From Saccharopolyspora ipomoeae (lineage in GTDB: Bacteria > Actinomycetota > Actinomycetes > Mycobacteriales > Pseudonocardiaceae), in NCBI RefSeq assembly GCF_029952525.1, contig NZ_JASAOF010000002.1, positions 598,309 through 662,308 of the forward strand: a stretch of 64,000 nt of DNA, given 5' to 3'. Within the stretch, counting starts at the first letter, position 1; the number at the start of each line of letters is the position of its first letter. Positions 8,481-16,725 of the stretch are shown here, one piece after another. The position numbers and the translations under genes are program-made. The notes below the pieces were generated by a model. The model saw only the letters and a list, made by a program, of their open reading frames with translations. It had not been told where the DNA came from and searched no databases.

Positions 8481-8723
8481 TCAGCGCGGGGTGCTCAGGC
8501 TCAGGGCGACGAGGACCGCCTCGAGGTGGCTGCGGCAGACGGTCCGGGCGCTGTCCGGACCCGGCCGGGCGCGAGTGCCTTCCACGTCGCATATCCACGT
8601 ACCGGTGCACGCGTTGCGGTACACGTGGGGTGCCTGGTGGTGCGAGGGCTGCTGGGAGATCTGCGACGGGTACATGATCGGACCGTTCTGGGTGGCGCGA
8701 TGCGCGAAGCTGACACCACCCAA
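8481..8723 (-). CDS. Small hypothetical protein with a Cys-rich centre
   Basis: This open frame has strong G/C bias at third positions. It encodes 64 aa from ATG 8675, or 80 aa from TTG 8723. The TTG has GGAGG only three bases upstream, so the start is unsettled. The core reads YRNACTGTWICDVEGTRARP and ends in CRSHLEAVLVALSLS, with three cysteines and no membrane segment. I recognise no family. It is convergent with fdhA, with a 39-base gap. The competing forward frame across this stretch has poorer codon bias. Confidence 0.45.
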   Translation of the reverse strand: MGGVSFAHRATQNGPIMYPSQISQQPSHHQAPHVYRNACTGTWICDVEGTRARPGPDSARTVCRSHLEAVLVALSLSTPR

Positions 8724-8805
8724 CGTCCTCCGCCGCAGCAGCCCCGAACAGGGGATTAATTACCAACAACCCTGCGTAGTCGGCCAGCCGCGTCGAGGCG
8801 GTGAG

Positions 8806-8931
8806 CTAGGCCCCGACGACGAACAGCGACAGCATGACCGTGGCCAGCACCAACGCCATGACGAGCGCGATGCTCAGCGTCGTCCCGTCGATCGTGATCC
8901 TGGTTCCTGCGCCGTGGTGCGGTGTGGTCAT
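8806..8931 (-). CDS. 41-aa single-pass membrane microprotein
   Basis: This short ORF runs from ATG (8931) to TAG (8806). The first 18 residues are polar (MTTPHHGAGTRITIDGTT), followed by one hydrophobic helix, LSIALVMALVLATVMLSLF, near the C-terminus. AGGGGGG precedes the ATG by about eight bases, and codon use is typical of the genome. It should sit in the membrane with a short cytoplasmic N-terminus. No family is recognised. It lies between two leftward genes and may be transcribed with the SDR upstream. Confidence 0.6.
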   Translation of the reverse strand: MTTPHHGAGTRITIDGTTLSIALVMALVLATVMLSLFVVGA

Positions 8932-9066
8932 GCCACGTCCCCCCTTGCCCCCGAGTCGTCGGTGAGACCCCGGCCGGACCGACCGGGCTTCCGTCAGAAG
9001 TGAACCGAGCGGACGCGCAGGTCACCAGGTCCGAAAGTCCCGCTTCCCCGGCGATCACCGCGAGAC

Positions 9067-9756
9067 TCAGGCTCGGCCGTAGACGGGCACCACCCCTCCG
9101 GTGGTGACCTCGTTGTCCGGCGCGGCCAGGAAACCGACCGTTGCCGCGATCTCCGCTGGAGACGGCCAGCGCCGGTGGTCGGCACGCGGCATGGCCGCCC
9201 GGTTGGCCGGGGTGTCGATGATCGCGGGCGCGACCGCGTTGACCAGGACGTGCTGTTGCACCACCTCGGCGGCGAGCGCCTGGGTGAGAGCCGATACACC
9301 GGCCTTGCTGACGGTGTACGCCGTCGTGCCCGCGCCCTGCCGGGGCTCCAGCGCGGCACGGGCGGCGACGTTGACGATGCGGCCGCCGCTCGGACCGAAC
9401 GCGGCGAGCGCCCGGCGGCAGCACAGGTAGCAGCTGACGAGGTTCGTGTTCAGCATGCGCATGAGGCTGCCCTTGTCGGTGTCGGCCAGATCTCCCATGC
9501 CGAACCCGCCCGCGAGATGGATCGATGCCCACAGGTCGGAGACGCCGTCGTAGAGGCGATCGACGTCCGACTCGTCGGTCAGGTCGCATCGGGGAACGAG
9601 GGTGACCCGATCGCGATGCGGAAATGAATCGGCTTCGGCATCGGTGAGGTACGGGACGCGGCACTGCGCGCCCGCGTCGAGCAACGCGGCCACGACGGCG
9701 ACGCCGAGCGCCCCGGTGCCGCCGGTGACGATCACGGTTCGATTCGCGAAGTCCAT
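9067..9756 (-). CDS. SDR family oxidoreductase
   Basis: The 229-aa classical short-chain dehydrogenase has the cofactor site TGGTGALG and the active-site pair YTVSK. The residue 13 positions before the Tyr, normally the catalytic Ser, is Ala (VAARAALEPRQ). Members with this Ala exist, so activity is possible but uncertain. ATG 9756 follows GGGGGAG; a longer frame would extend into the divergent promoter region. It faces the MFS gene across 222 bases and may be co-regulated with it. Confidence 0.82.
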   Translation of the reverse strand: MDFANRTVIVTGGTGALGVAVVAALLDAGAQCRVPYLTDAEADSFPHRDRVTLVPRCDLTDESDVDRLYDGVSDLWASIHLAGGFGMGDLADTDKGSLMRMLNTNLVSCYLCCRRALAAFGPSGGRIVNVAARAALEPRQGAGTTAYTVSKAGVSALTQALAAEVVQQHVLVNAVAPAIIDTPANRAAMPRADHRRWPSPAEIAATVGFLAAPDNEVTTGGVVPVYGRA

Positions 9757-9978
9757 GTGCTCCCCCACTCGTCTCCTGGCCAGTGTCCGAACGGACCGAG
9801 GATCGCGCGACAGGAGGCGGGGCTGCGGGCATTCACGCGGCACGCACGTCACGCGGATTATCGGCTCTGGCTATCACCCTGACTCGAATTCCGGCCTTGT
9901 CGACGCCCTCGATCAACGGTGGAGTTGTCCCAGCGCAGCGCCAGGTCAACCAGATCCACAGCCGTGACGGAGGCTCAC

Positions 9979-11304
9979 ATGGCATCAGCCGAAATCGGGG
10001 CACCGGTGGTGTCACCACCCCTGCCCCGTCGGGACCGCAAGGCCTGGGGCGTCGTCGTCCTGCTCTTCGCCTTCTTCACCCTGAACTTCGCGGACAAGGC
10101 CGCGGTGGGGTTGGCGTCGCAGCAGATCCGCCACGACCTCGGGCTCAGCGCAGCCGACTTCGGGCTGGTCGGCAGCGCGTTCTTCTGGTTGTTCGCGGTC
10201 GGCGCCGTGGGCTTGTCGGCAGCCATGCGCTGGATCTCCGCGAAGTGGGCGGCGGCGATCCTGATGTTCACCTGGGTGGCGAGCATGCTCCCGCTCGCGG
10301 TGCCGACCACGTTCGGGGTGCTGCTGGTGTCGCGGATCGTGCTGGGCTTCTTCGAAGGCCCTGCGCACGCGCTGTGCCAGAGCGTGGTCGCCGACCGGTT
10401 CCCGAAGGAGAAGCGCGCCTTCGCCGGGTCGATCGTCAACGCCGGGTCCTCGGTCGGTCCGCTGATCTCCGCACCCGCCTTGACCTGGGTGATCGTCTCG
10501 CACTCCTGGCACGCCGCGTTCCTCGTGCTGATCGCGGTCGGCATCGTCTGGCTGGTCGTCTGGCTCTGCTACGTCGAGCGGCAGCCGCTGCGCAAGCGCC
10601 CCTCGGCCGAGGATGCGGAAGCCGACCCCAACGGCCGCATCGACGTGCCGTTCCTGCGGTTGCTGCGGCTGCCGAGCTTCTGGGGGCTGAGCCTGATGTC
10701 GTTCGCGGGCTACCTCATCACGTCGCTGAAGGTCGCCTGGCTGCCCGCGTTCCTCGGCGAGGGGCTCGGCTACTCGCCGACCACCGTGGGGTGGCTGGTG
10801 ACCCTGCCCTACGCGACCGCGATCGTGGTCCTCATCGCCAGCGGTTACCTCTCCGGCCGGCTCCTCGCGCGGGGCTGGAGCTCGCGGGCCGCTCGCGGGT
10901 ACTTCAGCGGCGCGCTGATCATCTTCGCGGGCCTGAGCATGATCGCGTTCACCCTGGTCGGTCCGGGGAAGCTCCAGCTGGCGCTGGTGATCTGCACCTT
11001 CTCCATCAACAGCGTCGCGTTCTCGGTCGCCTTCGCGGGCGCGTCCGACTTCCTCCCGCAACGCCAGCGCGCCGCGTTCTTCGGCTGCGTGATCGGCTTC
11101 TACAGCCTCGCGGGGATCATCGCCCCCTACGCGCTGGGGCTCATCGTCCAAGCCGGACCGACGGCCTCCGCGGGCTACGCGAACGGGTTCCTCGTCGTCG
11201 GCATCGCCATCTGCGCGTGCGCCGCGGTCGGTGCGCGGCTGCTGAACCCGGAGGCCGCCCGCCAGGCGCTGGAGGCCGAGACCGCGATGAGGAGGGCGTC
11301 GTGA
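9979..11304 (+). CDS. MFS transporter, anion:cation symporter type
   Basis: The 441-aa protein has about twelve membrane segments. The first begins at VVVLLFAFFTLNFADKAAVG, the characteristic N-terminal helix of the ACS subfamily that takes up organic anions such as hexuronates and aromatic acids. The central loop (about residues 195-220) is charged. ATG 9979 has GGAGG five bases before it. Its stop overlaps the start of the CoA-transferase gene (GTGA), so import and CoA activation are translationally coupled. Confidence 0.87.
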   Translation: MASAEIGAPVVSPPLPRRDRKAWGVVVLLFAFFTLNFADKAAVGLASQQIRHDLGLSAADFGLVGSAFFWLFAVGAVGLSAAMRWISAKWAAAILMFTWVASMLPLAVPTTFGVLLVSRIVLGFFEGPAHALCQSVVADRFPKEKRAFAGSIVNAGSSVGPLISAPALTWVIVSHSWHAAFLVLIAVGIVWLVVWLCYVERQPLRKRPSAEDAEADPNGRIDVPFLRLLRLPSFWGLSLMSFAGYLITSLKVAWLPAFLGEGLGYSPTTVGWLVTLPYATAIVVLIASGYLSGRLLARGWSSRAARGYFSGALIIFAGLSMIAFTLVGPGKLQLALVICTFSINSVAFSVAFAGASDFLPQRQRAAFFGCVIGFYSLAGIIAPYALGLIVQAGPTASAGYANGFLVVGIAICACAAVGARLLNPEAARQALEAETAMRRAS

Positions 11305-12503
11305 CGCAGCTACCGCTGACCGGGATCCGGGTCGTGGACCTGGGCCAGTACATCGCCGCTCCCGGGGCCGGGCAGCAGCTGGCCGACCTGGGAGCCGAGG
11401 TGATCAAGGTGGAGAGCCTCACCGGCGACCAAGCGCGCTCCGTCGGTTCGTTCGGCGAGGCGATGCTGCACGCCAACAACCGCGGCAAGCGCAGCATCGC
11501 GGTCGACCTCCGCCGCCCGGATGGCTTCCAGATCGTCGACGAGCTGTGCGCGGAGTCGGACGTGCTGCTGCACAACTTCCGGCACGGATCGGCCGATCGC
11601 CTCGGCATCGGTCCGGAGCAGGCGCGCTCACGCCACCCGCACCTGGTCTACGGGTTCGTCACCGGCTTCGGCACCCGCGGCCCCTCCGCGGGACGAGCGG
11701 GCCTGGACATCGCCGCGCAGGCCGAGTTCGGGGTCATGCACACCACCGGCGACGCCGACGGAGAACCGCAGCGCGTCGGCTTCACCATCGCCGACGTGCT
11801 CGCCGCCAACGCCCTCGCCACCGGGGTGCTCGCGGCCCTGGTCCGCCGCGGCCGCACCGGCGACGGCGCGCTCGTCGAGACGTCGCTGATGGAGGCGGTG
11901 GTGGCGGCTCAGGCGGCGCAATGGACGAACTACCGGCTCACCGGCGAAGCGCCACGGCGGACCGGAAACGGCCAGCCCGCGGTCGCACCCGCCGCGGACC
12001 TCGTGCGGACCGTCGACGGCGCCGTCGTGGTGTCGGCCTACACCGAAACCAAGTGGGCGGCGCTGTGCTCGGCGATCGGCAGGCCCGAACTCGCCGCCGA
12101 CCCGCGCTTCGCGGACAACCGATCGAGGGTCGCCCACCGCGCGGAGCTCAAGGAGGTCCTGAGCTCCGCCCTCGGCCACCTCACCCGCGCCGAGGCCATC
12201 GCGCTGCTGGCTTCGCGGGGGATCGTGTGCGGCTCGGTGCGCTCGTTCGACGAGCTGGTGAAGGACCCGGACCTCTCCGCGTCGGGCCTGGTCGTCGAGC
12301 TGGAGGAGCTCGGCATCGACGCCCCCGCCGCGCCCTTCCGGGTCGACGCGGCGGCGCGCGGCCGGACCTCGGCCGCGCCCCGGCTGGGCCAGCACACCCG
12401 CGACGTGCTGCGCGAACTCGGGCGCGGCGACGACGAGATCGACCGGCTCGCCGACGACGGCGTCATCGGCGAGCCGCAACACCCACGAGGGATGGAGACA
12501 TGA
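11301..12503 (+). CDS. Class III (CaiB/BaiF) CoA-transferase
   Basis: The 400-aa family III CoA-transferase opens with GIRVVDLGQYIAAPGAGQQLADLGAEVIKVE, the nucleotide-loop segment of the family. Asp136 (GLDIAAQ) sits where the catalytic aspartate forms the acyl anhydride. It moves CoA from a donor such as succinyl-CoA to a carboxylic acid. GTG 11301 overlaps the MFS stop by four bases, and the gene itself overlaps the acyl-CoA dehydrogenase start. The operon order of import, CoA transfer and dehydrogenation indicates a dedicated route for one acid, of unknown identity. Confidence 0.9.
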   Translation: MTQLPLTGIRVVDLGQYIAAPGAGQQLADLGAEVIKVESLTGDQARSVGSFGEAMLHANNRGKRSIAVDLRRPDGFQIVDELCAESDVLLHNFRHGSADRLGIGPEQARSRHPHLVYGFVTGFGTRGPSAGRAGLDIAAQAEFGVMHTTGDADGEPQRVGFTIADVLAANALATGVLAALVRRGRTGDGALVETSLMEAVVAAQAAQWTNYRLTGEAPRRTGNGQPAVAPAADLVRTVDGAVVVSAYTETKWAALCSAIGRPELAADPRFADNRSRVAHRAELKEVLSSALGHLTRAEAIALLASRGIVCGSVRSFDELVKDPDLSASGLVVELEELGIDAPAAPFRVDAAARGRTSAAPRLGQHTRDVLRELGRGDDEIDRLADDGVIGEPQHPRGMET

Positions 12504-13675
12504 TGACCCGCGGCACGCCGGACTTCGACGCGTACCTGCGCACGATCGCCCAGTTCACCGACGACGAGCTGATCCCGGCCGAACCCGAGATGGTCGCCGC
12601 CGGGCAGGTCCCGGACGGGCTCGTGCAGCGCATGGCCGAGCTCGGGCTGTTCGGCATCTCGATCCCGCCCGCCTACGGCGGTCTCGGCTGGAGCATGGAG
12701 CAGCAGGTGCTGCTGACGTTGGAGTTCACCAGGGCCTCGTGCGTCTACCGCTCGCGCTTCTCGACCGTGATCGGGCTCTGCTCGCAGGCGATCCTCGACC
12801 ACGGCACCGAGCAGCAACGCCGCGAGCTGCTGCCGGAGATGGCGAGCGGCCGGCGGGTCACCTCGTTCGCGCTGACCGAGCCGGAGGCCGGTTCGGACGC
12901 CACCAACGTGCGGACCACGGCCGAGCGCGCCGGTGACGGGTGGGTCCTGGACGGTTCCAAGCGCTACATCACCAACGCGCACTGGGCCGACACGCTGCTG
13001 GTCTTCGCGCGCACCGACGACGCCGAGGTGTCGGCCTTCCTCGTGGACCGGACCGCGCCCGGCGTGTCGACCCGGGTCCCCGAGCTCATGAACGGCCACG
13101 CCGAAGGGCCCGTCGGCGAGATCGACCTGAAGTCGGTGCCCGTCGCCGAGAACGGGCTGCTCGGCGGGGTGCCGGGCACCGGGCTCGCCGCCGCGATGCG
13201 CGGCATCAACCACGCCCGGCTGCACGTGGCGGCCACCTGCGTCGGCCAGGCGACCCGGATGCTGGAGGAGACCACGCGCCACGTCCTGAACAGGCACCAG
13301 TTCGGCGCGCCGCTCGCCGAGCTCGGGGTCGTGCAGGCCCAGCTGGGCCGCTGCTACTCGGAGATGGAGGCCGGGCGCGCGCTGGCCCTCGACGCAGCGC
13401 GCTCCTTCGACGCCGGAACCGTTCCCCGGCACCGGATTTCGGCTGCGAAGCTGTACTGCTCGGAGATGGTCGGCAGGGTCGCCGACCAGTGCGTGCAGCT
13501 GCTGGGCGGGGAGGGCATCGTCGGACCGCACCCGGTGCCCCGGATGTGGCGCGACGTCCGCACCCTGCGGATCTACGAGGGTGCCTCCGCCATCCACGAG
13601 CGCAACCTCGGCCGCGCGATGACCAGGTCCGTCGCGGCGGAAGGAGTGCTGCCGGACAGCTACCGCGTACGTTAG
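12500..13675 (+). CDS. Acyl-CoA dehydrogenase
   Basis: The 391-aa flavoprotein has the usual order: alpha-helical N-terminal domain, FALTEPEAGSDATNVRT, then GSKRYITNA (beta domain), and the C-terminal RIYEGASAIHERNLGR, whose Glu is the expected catalytic base. It would introduce the alpha,beta double bond in the acyl-CoA made by the preceding CoA-transferase and pass electrons to ETF. ATG 12500 overlaps the previous stop (ATGA); ATG 12503 is an equal alternative. Confidence 0.92.
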   Translation: MMTRGTPDFDAYLRTIAQFTDDELIPAEPEMVAAGQVPDGLVQRMAELGLFGISIPPAYGGLGWSMEQQVLLTLEFTRASCVYRSRFSTVIGLCSQAILDHGTEQQRRELLPEMASGRRVTSFALTEPEAGSDATNVRTTAERAGDGWVLDGSKRYITNAHWADTLLVFARTDDAEVSAFLVDRTAPGVSTRVPELMNGHAEGPVGEIDLKSVPVAENGLLGGVPGTGLAAAMRGINHARLHVAATCVGQATRMLEETTRHVLNRHQFGAPLAELGVVQAQLGRCYSEMEAGRALALDAARSFDAGTVPRHRISAAKLYCSEMVGRVADQCVQLLGGEGIVGPHPVPRMWRDVRTLRIYEGASAIHERNLGRAMTRSVAAEGVLPDSYRVR

Positions 13676-13706
13676 TGCTGGTCCGCGGGAGACCGGAGGA
13701 GACACG

Positions 13707-14687
13707 ATGGAGCTGCGCCAGATCGAGTACTTCCTGGCCGTGGTCGAGCACGAGGGGCTCAACCGCGCCGCCCAGCACCTCTACGTCTCCCAACCGGCGT
13801 TGTCCCAGGCGATCCAGGCGCTCGAACGCGAGCTCGGCGTGGAGCTGTTCCAGCGCGTCGCGCGCCGCAGCCTCGCCCTCACCCCGGCGGGGACGCTGCT
13901 GGTGCCCAAAGCGCGAGCGATCCTCGACGACGTGGTGGCCGCCCGCGACGCGCTGAGCTCGGCCCGGGACCTCGAAGCGGGTTCGGTGTCGATCGCCACG
14001 ATGCCCGAGATGTCCAGCGACGCGGTCGCTTCCTGGATCACCTCGTTCCGGGCCCAGTACCCGGACGTGCGGCTGGACATCTCGGAGGTCGCCGGCGTGC
14101 GGGACCTGTGCGGCGAGGTGACCGCCGGGCACTACGAGCTCGGGTTCACCACCCGGCCGGTGCCCGCCAAGAGCCTCGAATTCGTCGAGCTCGGCGTGCA
14201 GCGGCTGCTGCTGGTGATGCCGCCGGGATCACCGGCACCGTCGACCGGCCGACTCCCGCTCGACGCCCTCCGGGAGCTGCCGCTGACGATCTGCTCGCTC
14301 GCGCAGCGCGAGAACGACCGCGTGGCCACGGCCCTGCGCGACGTCGGGGTGGAACCGCGCCTGCTCGCCAGCATGCCCAACCGCCACGCGCAGCTGACCC
14401 TCGTCCTCGGTGGCGGGGTGCACGCCTTCCTGCCGCTGCGGATGGCCGTGCAGGCACGACGACTCGGTGCCGTCGTGATCGAAACCGAGCCGCTGGTATC
14501 GGTTTCCTTCGGCGTGACCCACCGGCGAGCGGCGTTGAGCCCGGCTGCCCGGGAGCTGGTCCGGCACTGCAAGGCCACCCTCGACGCCTGGTACGCGGCC
14601 ATCGCCGACGCCCGGACCGGAGGGACGAGCCTGATCGACGCGGCCGACGCCGCCTACGACGACGTGCACCTCCCGATGAGCCCGTGA
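13707..14687 (+). CDS. LysR family transcriptional regulator
   Basis: The 326-aa regulator has an N-terminal winged helix (YFLAVVEHEGLNRAAQHLYV, then SQPALSQAIQALERELG) and a type 2 periplasmic-binding-like effector domain beginning near residue 90 (GSVSIATMPEM). GGAGGAG lies just before ATG 13707. The gene directly follows the MFS/CoA-transferase/acyl-CoA dehydrogenase operon in the same direction and ends next to the SnoaL gene of the following island. Its likeliest targets are those two operons; no LysR box could be assigned. Confidence 0.9.
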   Translation: MELRQIEYFLAVVEHEGLNRAAQHLYVSQPALSQAIQALERELGVELFQRVARRSLALTPAGTLLVPKARAILDDVVAARDALSSARDLEAGSVSIATMPEMSSDAVASWITSFRAQYPDVRLDISEVAGVRDLCGEVTAGHYELGFTTRPVPAKSLEFVELGVQRLLLVMPPGSPAPSTGRLPLDALRELPLTICSLAQRENDRVATALRDVGVEPRLLASMPNRHAQLTLVLGGGVHAFLPLRMAVQARRLGAVVIETEPLVSVSFGVTHRRAALSPAARELVRHCKATLDAWYAAIADARTGGTSLIDAADAAYDDVHLPMSP

Positions 14688-15209
14688 TCACCCGGCAGGT
14701 CGTCGCAGGGAGGCCGCGAGCGACCTCGTCAGGGGCGCGGCCGGGTCGGTGTCGCCGCGGCTTCCCCGCACCCACGTCGGCGGGCTCGCCGCCGCGGGCA
14801 GCGGTGGAGCGTCGTGCTCCCAGTCGAGGATCACGGTCCGCTCGGCGATGAGCCACCGGCCGGCGCGTCGTTCGAAGATGTCGAAGTAGCGAAGCCCTTG
14901 GAACACCGCACCGCCCTCGACCGGCTGCCGCCGGTACAGGCAGTAGGTCTCCACCTCCGCGCGCTCGCCGTCCAGCGCGATGGTGGGCGGGCTCATGAAG
15001 TGGAACGTGCTCTCCAGCGTGGCGCCGTAGGTCTCGAAGAACTCGAAGAGCTCGTCGACGGTTCCGCTGAATCGCCCGTGGTCGTCCGTGGCGTCGGGGT
15101 GGTAGCAGGTTCTGGCGAGTTCGCGGTCTCCCCGGTCGATCGCGTGGGCGTAGCGCGCGAGGACATCACCGATCTCGGCGCGCGCGAGCAGCTCGTCAAC
15201 AGTGGGCAC
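14688..15209 (-). CDS. SnoaL/NTF2-like family protein
   Basis: The 173-aa protein shows the SnoaL-like cone fold: an N-terminal helix pair (IGDVLARYAHAIDRGDRELARTCYHPDATDDHG), then strands ending in RYFDIFERRAGRWLIAERTVILDWE. Related proteins in catabolic clusters act as dehydratases, isomerases or ring-dioxygenase beta-like proteins. GTG 15209 is chosen since AGGAG lies six bases upstream; a GTG overlapping the preceding SDR stop would add ten residues. It is last in the leftward run. Confidence 0.78.
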   Translation of the reverse strand: MPTVDELLARAEIGDVLARYAHAIDRGDRELARTCYHPDATDDHGRFSGTVDELFEFFETYGATLESTFHFMSPPTIALDGERAEVETYCLYRRQPVEGGAVFQGLRYFDIFERRAGRWLIAERTVILDWEHDAPPLPAAASPPTWVRGSRGDTDPAAPLTRSLAASLRRPAG

Positions 15210-15232
15210 GTCGTCTCCTTGCAGCAGGACCT

Positions 15233-15976
15233 TCACACCGCCGTGTAGCCGCCGTCGATGACCAGCTCGGCTCCGGTGACGTACTTCGACTCGTCCGAGG
15301 CCAGGAACAGCACCCCGTGGGCGACGTCGGCCGGTTCTCCTCGGGCGCCCAGCGGTATCGCGGCGAGCGTGCGCGCGTTGTACTCGCGCGCCGTCGGCGA
15401 CTCGTCCTGGCGCACCGAGCCGGGCGAGCCCGTGTCGATCGAGCCGGGGTGGACCGAGTTCACCCGGATCGCGTGCTCGGCGTAGGTGGCCGCGTCGGCT
15501 TTCGTCATCAATCGCACGGCCCCTTTCGTCGCGTGGTAGAGCGGCAGCATCGCATTGCCGACCAGCCCGTACATCGAGGACATGTTGACGATGCTGCCGC
15601 CGCCTGCGGCGATCATCCGCGGCACCACGTGCTTGGTGCACAGCCACGTACCGCGCACGTTGACGGCGAAGAGCTCGTCGAACTCCGCCACCTCGACCTC
15701 GTGAGCCGGTCTTCGCGGTCCGCCGACGCCGGCGTTGTTGACCAGCACGTCGATCCCGCCGTGCGCCTCCGCGATGCGCTGCATCGCGGAGGCCACCGAG
15801 CGCTCGTCCCGGATGTCGACCTGCAGCAGGTCGGAACCCGGCGGGCGCACCAGGTCCAGTCCGATCGCCGCACCGCCCTCGCGGCAGATGGCTCGGCAGA
15901 TCTCCGCACCGAGCCCACCGGCCGCACCCGTGACCACGCACGTCTTCCCGGCGAGGCGACCGCCGCCCGAGGTCAT
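15233..15976 (-). CDS. SDR family oxidoreductase
   Basis: The 247-aa classical SDR has TGAAGGLG (cofactor site), NNAGVGG, the catalytic Ser in NMSSMYG and YHATK. A Gly-rich loop and an acidic residue after beta-2 (GLDLVRP) favour NAD. Its ATG overlaps the stop of the next upstream SDR (ATGA), so the two are co-translated. It probably oxidises a secondary alcohol of the pathway intermediate. Confidence 0.88.
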   Translation of the reverse strand: MTSGGGRLAGKTCVVTGAAGGLGAEICRAICREGGAAIGLDLVRPPGSDLLQVDIRDERSVASAMQRIAEAHGGIDVLVNNAGVGGPRRPAHEVEVAEFDELFAVNVRGTWLCTKHVVPRMIAAGGGSIVNMSSMYGLVGNAMLPLYHATKGAVRLMTKADAATYAEHAIRVNSVHPGSIDTGSPGSVRQDESPTAREYNARTLAAIPLGARGEPADVAHGVLFLASDESKYVTGAELVIDGGYTAV

Positions 15977-16725
15977 GTCGGGCGCCCCGAGATCGCGGAC
16001 CTGCCGCCGTCGACGCGGATCGCTTGGCCGGTGACGTAGCCGGCCCCGGGTGAGGCCAGGAAGGACGCCACGGCGGCGACCTCCTCCGGCCGGCCCGTCC
16101 GCCCCAGCGGGATGGTGCGTTCCCACCGGGCTCTGGCCTCGTCGTCGCGCCACGCGTCGTCGTTGATGGCGGTGCGGATGAATCCCGGGTTGATCGCGTT
16201 CACCGTCACCCCTTCCGGTGCGAGTTCCGCGGCGAGCTGGCGGGTCAGCGCGACGATCCCGCCCTTGGAGGCCGTGTAGGCCGGGTAGGCGTAGCCGCGG
16301 TCGGCGGCGCCGGAACCGATGTTGATCACGCGCTTGGCCCCGTTCCCGGCCGTGAGGTGCGGTATCGCGGCCTGCACGACGCGGAAGGTGCCGACGAGGT
16401 TGATGTCGAGCACCGACCGCCAGATCTCGGGAGTCGTGTCGCGCGCGTCGGCGCGCACCAGCACCCCGGCCGCGTTGACCACGACGTCGATGCGGGACCG
16501 CCACCCGGCGACCTCGCCGATGGCCGCTGCGACCTGCGCGTCCTCGCGCACGTCGCAGGGCACGGCCAGGCGGTCCCGGTCATCGCGCGCGGCGGCCAGT
16601 CCGGTCTCGTCGCGGTCGAGGGCGGCGACGTGGAGCCCGTCCCGGCGCAGCTGGTCGGCGATCGCCGCACCGATCCCCGACGCCGCCCCGGTGACGACCG
16701 CGACCCTCGGTGCCGGTCCGGTCAT
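15973..16725 (-). CDS. SDR family oxidoreductase
   Basis: The 250-aa SDR has TGAASGIG, NAAGVL, INIGSGAADRGYAYPAYTASK (Ser and Tyr-x3-Lys) and the C-terminal VTGQAIRVDGG. It is related to, but clearly different from, the adjacent SDR at 15233. Its ATG overlaps the stop of the MHS transporter gene, and its own stop overlaps the next ATG, giving a three-gene coupled series. The substrate is unknown. Confidence 0.88.
   Translation of the reverse strand: MTGPAPRVAVVTGAASGIGAAIADQLRRDGLHVAALDRDETGLAAARDDRDRLAVPCDVREDAQVAAAIGEVAGWRSRIDVVVNAAGVLVRADARDTTPEIWRSVLDINLVGTFRVVQAAIPHLTAGNGAKRVINIGSGAADRGYAYPAYTASKGGIVALTRQLAAELAPEGVTVNAINPGFIRTAINDDAWRDDEARARWERTIPLGRTGRPEEVAAVASFLASPGAGYVTGQAIRVDGGRSAISGRPT

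Noticed and set aside
8491..9003. A 170-codon rightward frame opposite the two small leftward genes
   Set aside because: It contains MIGPFWVARCAK-like segments but poor codon bias, while both leftward frames have high G/C third positions and one a strong Shine-Dalgarno site.
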